40,838 nt of DNA from Candidatus Martarchaeota archaeon (GTDB lineage Archaea > Micrarchaeota > Micrarchaeia > Micrarchaeales > CABMGC01), in the NCBI GenBank assembly GCA_023476545.1, contig JAMCYP010000003.1, forward strand, positions 1 to 40,838, written 5' to 3'. This document shows, one piece after another, positions 24,744 to 31,781 of this stretch (positions are counted from its first letter, which is position 1; each line of letters begins with the position of its first letter). The notes under the pieces are model-generated. The model was not told the DNA's origin. It did not search any database and saw nothing but the letters and a program-made list of their open reading frames with translations. Made by a program: the position numbers and the translations under genes.

Positions 24744-26135
24744 ATGGCAAAAACATATTTGGATATTGTAAAGTACATGGTTACGGCTAAGTTCGGGATA
24801 GAGGGTTTGGTTGACAAACCCGACATCATAGGCGCTGTCTTCGGGCAGACCGAGGGCCTGCTCGGCGACGAGCTGGACCTGAGGGAGCTGCAGAAGAGCG
24901 GCAAGATAGGAAGGATAGAGATTGACGTGTCGCAATCGGGAAGCAAGACCTACGGAAAGCTCTTCCTTCCGGCGTCGCTCGACAGGGTAGAGACCTGCAT
25001 ACTTGCGGCTGCGGTTGAGTCTGTAGACCGCGTCGGACCGTTCGAGGCCCAGTTCCAGGTGGAGAAGGTCGAGGACACGAGGGCGGAGAAGCGCAGGCAC
25101 ATACTCGACAGGGCGAAGATGCTCATGAAGCAGCTGCTCGCGACGGAGATACCGGACAGCAAGGAGCTCTCCGAGCTGGTGCAGAGCGAGGTCAAGAGCA
25201 GCGAGATAGTCGAGTTTGGACAGGACCACCTTCCTGCCGGGCCAGACATCGCCAAGAACAACGAGGTCATCTTCGTAGAGGGCAGGGCTGACGTGATCAA
25301 CCTGCTCAGGAACAACATAACCAACTCCATAGCAATAGGCGGCGCGACGGCCAACGTGCCAAAGACGATAATCGGCCTAGCCGCAGAGAAGGAGGTTACC
25401 GTGTTTGTCGACGGTGACAGGGGCGGAGACCTGGTCATAAGGTCGCTGCTCAGCGTGCTCGACGTCGACTTCGTGGCCAAGGCCCCTGACGGAAAGGAGG
25501 TGGAGGAGCTGGCAAGGAAGGAGGTGATCAAGGCGCTCAGGAGCAAGGTGCCGATAGAGCAGTACCTCGGGGCAGAGAGGAACAAGTACAATCACGGGCA
25601 GGACAGGAGGGACCGCAGGGACCATCACCACCAGCAGCAGTACGAGCGCCAGCAGCAGCCCAGGCCCGAGCCTGCGCAGCAGAACGATGAGATGTTCGAA
25701 CAGGTTGACAAGCCGTACATCAAGGACCTGAGGAACGAGGAAGAGGAGCAGCACGAGGGCCTGCAGAAGATAGAGAGCTCCCCTGTCTCGTCTTACTCCG
25801 GCGCCGCCGGCGCCCAGGCCAAGCCTGTGTTGGAGAGCGCCCTTCTGGGCCAGCTGGCCAACGGACTGGTGGAGCTTTCAGGATCGCTGAGGAGCAGGGT
25901 CTACTCGCCAGACGGCAATGTGATCAAGGAGGTGCCGATACGAGAGCTCCTCACAACGCTGCAGGACATGAGCGGCGCATACGCTCTCGTGCTCGACGGC
26001 GTGATAACACAGCGCCTTGTAGAGCTCTCGCTCGAGAAGGGCATAAAGGCGATATACGGCATACGCGCCAACCCGATGCCGAGAAGGCATCCGGAGCTCA
26101 TACTCTACACCAAGGAGCAGGGCAAGCTGGAATAG
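24744..26135 (+). CDS. dnaG: Archaeal DnaG primase-like protein
   Basis: 463-residue archaeal DnaG, a TOPRIM protein that can synthesise short RNA and is a stable subunit of the archaeal exosome. The N-terminal domain (KYLD-like TYLDIVKYMVTAKFGIEG, 5-22) is typical; TOPRIM motifs are FVEGRADV (Glu179) and FVDGDRGGD (Asp223, Asp225). A Gln/His/Arg-rich linker (about 283-315, with runs HHHQQQ and QQQ) and a Glu-rich stretch separate TOPRIM from the conserved C-terminal domain (GSLRSRVY onward). That linker is unusually polar and probably disordered. It is translated right after the small TOPRIM gene (1-base gap). Confidence 0.94.
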   Translation: MAKTYLDIVKYMVTAKFGIEGLVDKPDIIGAVFGQTEGLLGDELDLRELQKSGKIGRIEIDVSQSGSKTYGKLFLPASLDRVETCILAAAVESVDRVGPFEAQFQVEKVEDTRAEKRRHILDRAKMLMKQLLATEIPDSKELSELVQSEVKSSEIVEFGQDHLPAGPDIAKNNEVIFVEGRADVINLLRNNITNSIAIGGATANVPKTIIGLAAEKEVTVFVDGDRGGDLVIRSLLSVLDVDFVAKAPDGKEVEELARKEVIKALRSKVPIEQYLGAERNKYNHGQDRRDRRDHHHQQQYERQQQPRPEPAQQNDEMFEQVDKPYIKDLRNEEEEQHEGLQKIESSPVSSYSGAAGAQAKPVLESALLGQLANGLVELSGSLRSRVYSPDGNVIKEVPIRELLTTLQDMSGAYALVLDGVITQRLVELSLEKGIKAIYGIRANPMPRRHPELILYTKEQGKLE

Positions 26136-26154
26136 CATCCAGCTCGGCGCGCCC

Positions 26155-26862
26155 TCAGGTCCTTCTGGCCGTGCTCAGCCTGCCGAATGTGGAGTCGGTC
26201 CTGGGCACGTATCTGGGAAGGTTGTCCAGCGCCAGGTCCTCTATCAGCGTACTCAGCTTCGAGTAGTTCTCTCTCATTCCAGATTCCATGCCGAACCTCC
26301 TGATTGCGTGCATGAACCTCTCGTTCTTCAGAAGAGCCTCCAGGTAGCCGTCGCGGGTTGCCGCATACCACTCGAGCATCGGTATCTGCCTGCCTTCCAG
26401 CGCCTCGCGCTCCCGCTTCAGCCTGATGTTGTCAGAGAAGAACTCCGGCTTGCATATGTTCCTGTGGTCCGACGCGCAGATTATCTCCTCAAGCAGGTCC
26501 CTGGGGTTTGGAGGCATCCTCGTGCCGAAGACTATCAGCCTCTCCACCTCCTTTATGTCCTGGTTTCCATACTGGCTGCTCTCGAGCCAGTTCCGCGCGA
26601 TTGCGGCTCCGACCTCCTCGTGCCCCTTCTGCCTTATCAGCATGCCGGTATCGTGGTACAGCGCCGCCAGCGTCAGATGCGTCCTGTCGCTACCGCCTAT
26701 GCCCTCGATATCCGCCAGTCTTCCTGCTTCTTTTGCCACGCCAACCGTGTGTTCGATGTTGTGGTAGTGCAGGCCCAGCGATTCGGCGTAGCTTAGCATG
26801 CGCCTGACGTCACGCAGCGCCTCTTCCTCTATCTTGTGCCCGTTCTTCACAACAGTTTCCAA
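26155..26862 (-). CDS. HD-domain phosphohydrolase
   Basis: 235-residue HD-superfamily protein. YHNIEH (33-38) gives the first His, ALYHDTG (67-73) the HD pair (His70, Asp71), and CASDHRN the distal Asp132; together these are a complete metal site. The order fits metal-dependent phosphohydrolases acting on nucleotides or cyclic nucleotides; the substrate is unknown. The N-terminal helix resembles PDE-like HD proteins (VRRMLSYAES). The start is TTG at 26862, three codons after an in-frame TAG; GTG four codons in is an alternative. It is divergent from the first Lrp-type regulator and has no operon partner. Confidence 0.82.
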   Translation of the reverse strand: METVVKNGHKIEEEALRDVRRMLSYAESLGLHYHNIEHTVGVAKEAGRLADIEGIGGSDRTHLTLAALYHDTGMLIRQKGHEEVGAAIARNWLESSQYGNQDIKEVERLIVFGTRMPPNPRDLLEEIICASDHRNICKPEFFSDNIRLKREREALEGRQIPMLEWYAATRDGYLEALLKNERFMHAIRRFGMESGMRENYSKLSTLIEDLALDNLPRYVPRTDSTFGRLSTARRT

Positions 26863-26970
26863 GATCTCACTGCTCTATATCACAAACATGATATAAACGC
26901 ATTGATTTTTTGCTAAACTTTCTAACGTATCTTTAGATTTTTGAAAACGTCACAGTCGTATTATAGGAAT

Positions 26971-26985
26971 ACTTTTTAAATTTAT
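26971..26985 (+). promoter_or_regulatory. TATA box giving a leaderless transcript
   Basis: ACTTTTTAAATTTATT is centred about 25 bases before the ATG at 27003, the exact distance expected if transcription begins at the start codon. The ATG has no ribosome binding site, which fits a leaderless message. Confidence 0.6.
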
Positions 26986-27002
26986 TTTGAATATCAAGAA
27001 TC

Positions 27003-28007
27003 ATGGTGGATGAGAAAACAGGCTGGCACAGCGCATATACCGGCCGGCTGATTCGGGAGCTTTCAATGAACTCACGGGCGAGCATAAGCGATCTCTCGGC
27101 CGCGCTGGGAGTCTCCCGCCCAAACGTTCAGCGGAGGCTAGCCGCCGCGGAGAAGCATTTCAACCTGAGATACCTTCTGGAGCTGGATCCTCGCGCGATA
27201 GGGCTCACGGAGCCTCATCTCATAGTGATGAAGTTCAGAAGGAGACCGGCATACGGACGCATTATCGAGCTGCTCTCGCGATCTCACGTGACCCAGCTGG
27301 TCGCGCTGACGTCCGGGCAGTACGACATGATCGTATACGCTAACGCATTTTCCAAGGAAGAATACTACGCGTGGAATGCGACGATGCGCAACAAGCTGAT
27401 ACTTCCATACAGGACGCGATGGGAGGAGTCGGAGATATCGTATCAGAGGCTCGGGTTCCTGCCGGTAAGGAATGAGGCTATAGCGAGATCTCCTCTCAAG
27501 GAGAAGGACAGGAAGATACTCCTGCTTCTCAACTCCAACTCCAGGATGCCGCTTGACGCGATCTCCAGAGCTACGGGCATAGGCTACAAGAGCGTGTCGT
27601 ACCACATCAAGAGGCTGGTTGCAAGGGGCTACATAAAGAGGTTCACTGTATCGGCTGGAATGTCTGAGGGCGTGGTGCCGATGACCCTGCTGAGCAGGTT
27701 CATACCTTCCGATGACGCCAAGGGAACCGCACTGGTAACGGTGAACCTCTTCACGCACGACGATGCCGAGGGCATGCTGAACAGGTATCAGGCGACAGCA
27801 GCCCTAGCCGGCAGCTACGGCTTCTTCGTTCTCGGCTCATTCAGGAACAGGCACCGTGCCTACGTGGACATGGTGATCGCCTTCAGGAATGCGTTCAGGA
27901 GATTCGGCAAGTCGAAGGCTGTGCACGCGGTGATAACGAGCGTGCCTGTGGGCAGCCTGCCGCTTAGGAACGTAGATGCCAAGGCGGTGTACAGGTATAC
28001 GCTTTAG
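27003..28007 (+). CDS. Fused-dimer Lrp/AsnC-type regulator (HTH-RAM-HTH-RAM)
   Basis: 334-residue transcription regulator. A first winged helix-turn-helix lies at about 13-50 (MNSRASISDLSAALGVSRPN), then an alpha/beta region like the RAM ligand domain (HLIVMKF ... LTSGQYDMIVYANAF, 75-135). A second HTH follows at about 165-215 (LKEKDRKILLLLNSNS, SYHIKRLVARGYIKRF) and a second RAM-like region (TALVTVNLF onward). A normal Lrp/AsnC protein has one such pair in ~150 residues and works as a dimer, so this looks like a dimer in one chain. The next gene, on the other strand, has the same layout; the two share G-F-(L/F)-P followed by an Asn before HTH2. Confidence 0.75.
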   Translation: MVDEKTGWHSAYTGRLIRELSMNSRASISDLSAALGVSRPNVQRRLAAAEKHFNLRYLLELDPRAIGLTEPHLIVMKFRRRPAYGRIIELLSRSHVTQLVALTSGQYDMIVYANAFSKEEYYAWNATMRNKLILPYRTRWEESEISYQRLGFLPVRNEAIARSPLKEKDRKILLLLNSNSRMPLDAISRATGIGYKSVSYHIKRLVARGYIKRFTVSAGMSEGVVPMTLLSRFIPSDDAKGTALVTVNLFTHDDAEGMLNRYQATAALAGSYGFFVLGSFRNRHRAYVDMVIAFRNAFRRFGKSKAVHAVITSVPVGSLPLRNVDAKAVYRYTL

Positions 28008-28017
28008 GGATAAGCGG

Positions 28018-29148
28018 TCAGATCGCGTTCGGGTTCTCTACCGCCTCGACTCCCTTTTCTGCGATCGATGGCACGACCCTGTTCCTCTCAAGGCGCTTGT
28101 ACTGCGACGTGTACCTCATGTCGAAGTCGCGCACCCCCAAATTGCCCACGAGCACCTTGGTGAGCTGCATGCTGCTTATCTCCGCTCCCTTCAGCCCGCT
28201 CTTCATCCTTGACAGGAACTTGTTGGCTGCCGTCTTGCTTGCCAGTTCTGCTATGACAACCGCGCCGCGCGGGCTTGGCGTGTCGCACATGAAGACGAAC
28301 TCGTTCTCCCTCTTCTCGTACTCCTTGACCAGCTTGATGAACCAGCCGTTCTTCGCCTCCTCGTACTCCTTGTCGTTCTCTATCTTTGCCACGGCCACTA
28401 TCCTGTAGGTACTCCGCGGCTTGGCCTCGAAGTAGCTTACCCGCTTGAGTATCTCGGTGCGCGCGAGCCTGTCATACGCGTACAGCATCTGCGCAGGCCC
28501 CTGGTTGAAGCGCTTGCCTATGTCGGTGAACGTGTTCCTCCCGCCATCGTTGAGGCCGAAGAGCAGGTTCTTGTAAGTGTCGAATATGTCGAACTGCTCT
28601 ATCAGCTTGTTGCTCAGAGGGAAGAAGCCGAACCTGCTCCACACCTTGGTTGTCGATGCGACCATCTTGTACCTGCTCAGGTTCTTGCTCAGCACGTCGG
28701 TGAAGCGGACAGCATCCTCGTAGCTCCTCTCCACCACGTATATGACAAGGTCGTTCTCCCCATTGACCTTCGCGGCGAACTGCGCGGCGTATGAGCCGCC
28801 CATCGCCTTCACTATCTCGCCGTCTTCCGGCTTCTTGCCTATGAACTTCACGAATACGAGATATTCGCCGAAGCCGGTCAGCGGCAGCTCCTCCACCGCC
28901 TCGGCCAGTATGCCGCGCTTTGTCCTGAGCCTGGCCCTCTTGATGAACTCCCACTTCCAGAGCTTGTCTATTCCTATCTCGGGCACGAATCTCATCCCGT
29001 ACTCGCCCGACAGCTCGTTGAATGCGTTGTATGCGTTTACCTTGGTGGTCTTGAGGTTGTTGGCCAGGTCCTGCATGCTCATGCGCGCGTCTACGCTGAG
29101 CAGGCGCAGCATCCTTCCCTTGATCTCCTTCTTGCTCTTTGTCTCCAA
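28018..29148 (-). CDS. Second fused-dimer Lrp-type regulator
   Basis: 376-residue regulator with the same repeated layout as its convergent neighbour. HTH at about 8-45 (GRMLRLLSVDARMSMQDLAN); RAM-like region from EYLVFVKFI to NDLVIYVVERSY; the block RFGFFPLSNKLIEQ; a second HTH (LLFGLNDGGRNTFTDIGK); and a second RAM-like region (TYRIVAVAKIE onward). The second HTH is more diverged, so one DNA contact may be weaker. The start is TTG. The gene follows the VIT transporter on the same strand after 49 bases and may be co-transcribed with it, suggesting a link to metal supply. The stop is ten bases from the neighbour's stop. Confidence 0.68.
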   Translation of the reverse strand: METKSKKEIKGRMLRLLSVDARMSMQDLANNLKTTKVNAYNAFNELSGEYGMRFVPEIGIDKLWKWEFIKRARLRTKRGILAEAVEELPLTGFGEYLVFVKFIGKKPEDGEIVKAMGGSYAAQFAAKVNGENDLVIYVVERSYEDAVRFTDVLSKNLSRYKMVASTTKVWSRFGFFPLSNKLIEQFDIFDTYKNLLFGLNDGGRNTFTDIGKRFNQGPAQMLYAYDRLARTEILKRVSYFEAKPRSTYRIVAVAKIENDKEYEEAKNGWFIKLVKEYEKRENEFVFMCDTPSPRGAVVIAELASKTAANKFLSRMKSGLKGAEISSMQLTKVLVGNLGVRDFDMRYTSQYKRLERNRVVPSIAEKGVEAVENPNAI

Positions 29149-29197
29149 GGCGCTCCCAAACTCATATACAACGAATATTCTTATTGCTTTTCGCCAT

Positions 29198-29938
29198 CTA
29201 GACTGGGGCGGCTCCGAGCAGGCTGCCTATGAGATACCCGGCGAATCCAGCCACCAGGCCTATTATGGCAATCTGCAATCCGCTCCTCCAGAGCGAGCCC
29301 ACGGTGGTCTTCGCCTCGTATACGCCTATCCCGAACAGCGCTATGCCGCTTATCACCACCGCAGTCTCCGTGCCCATTGCTATGTTGCTTCCGGTGAAGA
29401 AGAAGGGCATCAGAGGCACTATCGAGCCCACGACCGCGGCTCCGCCCACCACCCACGCGCTGCGCAGCGGAGCCCTTCTCTCCACGGGCTCAAGGTCGAG
29501 CTCGTGCGCCATCATGAACTCGAGCCACGCCTTGGGATTCGAGACTATCTTGTCAGTGACGTCTTCCAGGGCCCGGCCCTTGTAGCCCCACTTCTTGAAT
29601 ATGTCGCGCACCTCCCCCCTCTCCGTCTCGGGCATGGTCCTCATCTCGTGCTTCTCCCTCTCCACCTCGCGCAGATAGTGCTTCCTCCTCGCTATGGTGG
29701 ATGTGTACGCCACCGCTCCCATCGAGATAGACTCCGCGGCGAGCGCAGCAAGCGCGGCAACGAATATGATCCGCACCTCGCTAGTCGCGGCGCTGACTCC
29801 CAGTATGACTCCGAGCACGTTCACAAGCCCATCCTGGCAGCCGAGGATGAAGTTCGATAGCAGGGTGGGGCGCGAGTGCTGTTCAGCATGAGGCATCTTT
29901 GTCCTTAGAACCAGATCTAGCTTCTGCCCGCTCGCCAT
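29198..29938 (-). CDS. VIT1/CCC1-family metal transporter
   Basis: 246-residue Fe(II)/Mn(II) transporter-like membrane protein. FILGCQDGLVNVLGVILGVSAA is the conserved first helix with the Asp that binds metal; a second helix ends with AESISMGAVAY. A charged cytosolic segment follows (KHYLREVEREKHEMRTMPE, then the E-rich ELDLEPVER), corresponding to the metal-binding loop of VIT1. Three C-terminal helices (from VVGGAAVVGSIVPLMPF) complete the fold. The transcript is probably leaderless (TATA-like run ~22-24 bases upstream). It likely exports or sequesters iron or manganese. Confidence 0.88.
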   Translation of the reverse strand: MASGQKLDLVLRTKMPHAEQHSRPTLLSNFILGCQDGLVNVLGVILGVSAATSEVRIIFVAALAALAAESISMGAVAYTSTIARRKHYLREVEREKHEMRTMPETERGEVRDIFKKWGYKGRALEDVTDKIVSNPKAWLEFMMAHELDLEPVERRAPLRSAWVVGGAAVVGSIVPLMPFFFTGSNIAMGTETAVVISGIALFGIGVYEAKTTVGSLWRSGLQIAIIGLVAGFAGYLIGSLLGAAPV

Positions 29939-29942
29939 AATA

Positions 29943-29966
29943 CCATTTATTGCTTTTCATATCTAA
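29943..29966. promoter_or_regulatory. Overlapping divergent leaderless promoters
   Basis: Only 35 bases separate the divergent VIT and PLD-like start codons. CATTTATTGC (29944-29953) is 26 bases before the plus-strand ATG at 29974. AGATATGAAA read on the minus strand (29955-29964) is about 22-24 bases before the minus-strand ATG at 29938. The two TATA-like elements face away from each other within 21 bases, so the promoters should compete. Confidence 0.5.
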
Positions 29967-29973
29967 TATTGTC

Positions 29974-30540
29974 ATGGGCTTTTTAAGCCTATTGAAAGAG
30001 CGAACCAGTTCATACTACGGAAAACGCGCGTACAAATACGTCGACAAACTGCTGAGGGAGGAGAAGAACCTGCTGATCATCTCACCGTACCTGGATGACT
30101 ACTACGCCGCATACCTAGCGAGGCTGGCGCACGGCAAGAGGCTGTACATAATCTCGTCATCGATCAGGGGCAGCGCAGCGAAGAGACTGCGCCGCAGGGA
30201 GGCGGGCAGCCCCGCAGTTGCCACGTTCATCGCGGTATCGGTAAACTGGCTGTTGCTGCTGCTCAACTCGTTCAATCCGCTCCTAGCGTTCGCCACGATC
30301 TCCGCGGGCTTCGCGCTTCTCGCATACTCGCTTCTCCACAGGAACAGCATCTACCTCAAGGTGCCAAAGGAGTTCGTGCACGCAAAACTATACGTTGGCG
30401 ACAAGCGTGCGGTTGAGGGATCCGCGAACCTCACATATGCGGGAATGCATAAGAATGTTGAGAGCGTGCGGCTGATAACGGACAAGCGTGAGGTGGAGGA
30501 GCTGAAGCGCAGGTTCTGGACCCTCTGGAACTCGCTATGA
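29974..30540 (+). CDS. Membrane PLD-like protein with one HKD motif
   Basis: 188-residue protein with a single phospholipase D motif near its C-terminus: H-A-K-L-Y-V-G-D, then E-G-S-A-N, matching H-x-K-x4-D followed by G-S-x-N. The N-terminal part has the usual PLD first-strand region (NLLIISPYLDDYY and LYIISSSI). A two-helix membrane hairpin (about residues 88-135) is inserted between this and the catalytic motif, which is unusual. One HKD motif means it must dimerise, as in Nuc-type nucleases. I chose ATG 29974 over the frame opening at 29950 because a TATA-like run lies exactly 26 bases upstream. Substrate (phospholipid or nucleic acid) is unknown. The stop overlaps the next gene's end by six bases. 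Confidence 0.72.
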   Translation: MGFLSLLKERTSSYYGKRAYKYVDKLLREEKNLLIISPYLDDYYAAYLARLAHGKRLYIISSSIRGSAAKRLRRREAGSPAVATFIAVSVNWLLLLLNSFNPLLAFATISAGFALLAYSLLHRNSIYLKVPKEFVHAKLYVGDKRAVEGSANLTYAGMHKNVESVRLITDKREVEELKRRFWTLWNSL

Positions 30541-31236
30541 GATGTGTATCTCCAGCGGACCCGCGTAGCTGTAGTCCGGGGCGAGCACGAAGACGCTTAT
30601 TATGTAGCTGTTCTTCTCGTCTATCCTGAACGGGGGCTTGGGCTCCGAGCCAGAGAGGACGAACGGCAGGCTTACGTCTATCTTGCTGACGCTGTCTCCG
30701 TACTTCATGAACTTGTACAGCTGAACGTCGCGCTTGAGAACCTGGCCTTTCTGCACGCTGAGCACGCTCGGCGCCTCCTCAAGCACTGTCTTCTTCCCGT
30801 TTGCTACCGCGATCATCTTCTCGATCTGCACCCGGACCATGCCGCTCTCCTTCTCTCCGAGTGAGACCTCCAGCGGACCAGAGTATGGCAGGTCAGGAGC
30901 GCGTATCCTGAGCTTCAGCGTGACTCCCTCAGTGTACTTGACGGCTATGGGCGCCTTAGGGCTCACGTCTACCAGCTCGAAGGGCTTGCTGACGCTTATG
31001 TTCTCAATCTTGAGGTCAGGTCTCTTGAGGCTGTCGTCAAGCAGGTCGCTGCCGGTCTTGTTGCGGAACGGTATGCTGAGCTCGAACACCTTCTCGTGCA
31101 CCTGCATGCCGTCGAGCCCGTGCCTGTCGCCCAGGTACCTTATCCCTATGCTGGTTATGTTCGTGCCAGCTGCGCTAGCCTTCTTCTCTTTTCCGTGCCC
31201 CCTGAGAAATCCAAACACGTCGACCAAACTGACCAC
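30535..31236 (-). CDS. Protein with a tandem-duplicated beta domain
   Basis: Unrecognised 233-residue protein. It contains two copies of a ~50-residue beta-rich unit: the first ends RAPDLPYSGPLEVSL and the second ends LAPDYSYAGPLEIHIS; each is preceded by I-x-(N/D)-(I/V)-S-x-(K/L)-PF and a KxP(I/F) turn. The pattern suggests Ig-like domains. No signal peptide or membrane helix is seen; the N-terminus is basic (RGHGKEKK), so the protein is probably cytosolic. The start is GTG, two codons after an in-frame TAG. A TATA-like run near 31277 lies about 40 bases upstream and may be shared with the peroxiredoxin gene. Confidence 0.65.
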   Translation of the reverse strand: MVSLVDVFGFLRGHGKEKKASAAGTNITSIGIRYLGDRHGLDGMQVHEKVFELSIPFRNKTGSDLLDDSLKRPDLKIENISVSKPFELVDVSPKAPIAVKYTEGVTLKLRIRAPDLPYSGPLEVSLGEKESGMVRVQIEKMIAVANGKKTVLEEAPSVLSVQKGQVLKRDVQLYKFMKYGDSVSKIDVSLPFVLSGSEPKPPFRIDEKNSYIISVFVLAPDYSYAGPLEIHIS

Positions 31237-31274
31237 AATCTACTGAGTTTAAATTAGTAAGCATGCTCGGATTT

Positions 31275-31286
31275 AACTTATAAACC
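31275..31286. promoter_or_regulatory. TATA box between the beta-domain and peroxiredoxin genes
   Basis: AACTTATAAACC lies about 39 bases before the peroxiredoxin ATG on the plus strand and about 42 bases before the divergent GTG. Both distances fit leaders of about 15 bases. Confidence 0.5.
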
Positions 31287-31318
31287 TTTTTTGACCAAAT
31301 CGGTTACAGGGGGTTGGC

Positions 31319-31777
31319 ATGATAGCGGAAAGGACAAAAGCGCCTGATTTTGAACTGGAGGGATCTGACGGGAAGAAGCATACGCTCGGCGAGTTCAAGG
31401 GAAAGTACCTTGTGCTCTACTTCTACCCCAAGGACGACACCCCGGGCTGCACCACGGAGGCGTGCGGCTTCAGGGACATGGTTGGCGACATAAGGAAGGC
31501 GGGAGCGGAGATAGTGGGCATAAGCAAGGACAGCATAGCATCGCACGGCAAGTTCGGCAGCAAGTACAAGCTCAACTTCCTGCTGCTCTCCGACCCAGAC
31601 AGCAAGACCATAAAGGCATATGACGCTTATGGGGACAGGGGCGTATTCGGGATCGGCACCCTCAGGAAGACGTACATAATAGACGGCCATGGCGTGATCG
31701 TTAAGATATACGAGAAGGTCAAGCCCGAGGTACACAGCAGCGAAGTTCTTGAATTCCTGAAGAGCGCGCCAAGTTGA
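31319..31777 (+). CDS. bcp: Peroxiredoxin, Bcp/PrxQ type
   Basis: 152-residue thiol peroxidase that reduces H2O2 and organic peroxides. The peroxidatic Cys44 and the resolving Cys49 sit in DTPGCTTEACGFRD, the C-x4-C arrangement of Bcp/PrxQ. APDFELEGSDG at the start, YFYPKDDTPGC, and the late RKTYIIDGHG block are standard. A G-rich stretch precedes the ATG. The aminopeptidase gene starts four bases after its TGA, so the two are one operon; a link between oxidative damage and peptide turnover is possible. Confidence 0.94.
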   Translation: MIAERTKAPDFELEGSDGKKHTLGEFKGKYLVLYFYPKDDTPGCTTEACGFRDMVGDIRKAGAEIVGISKDSIASHGKFGSKYKLNFLLLSDPDSKTIKAYDAYGDRGVFGIGTLRKTYIIDGHGVIVKIYEKVKPEVHSSEVLEFLKSAPS

Positions 31778-31781
31778 TCCG

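Noticed and set aside
24242-25229. Long minus-strand frames over the TOPRIM and DnaG genes
   Set aside because: Shadows of clearly recognised plus-strand genes; their translations are Leu/Arg/His-rich without motifs.
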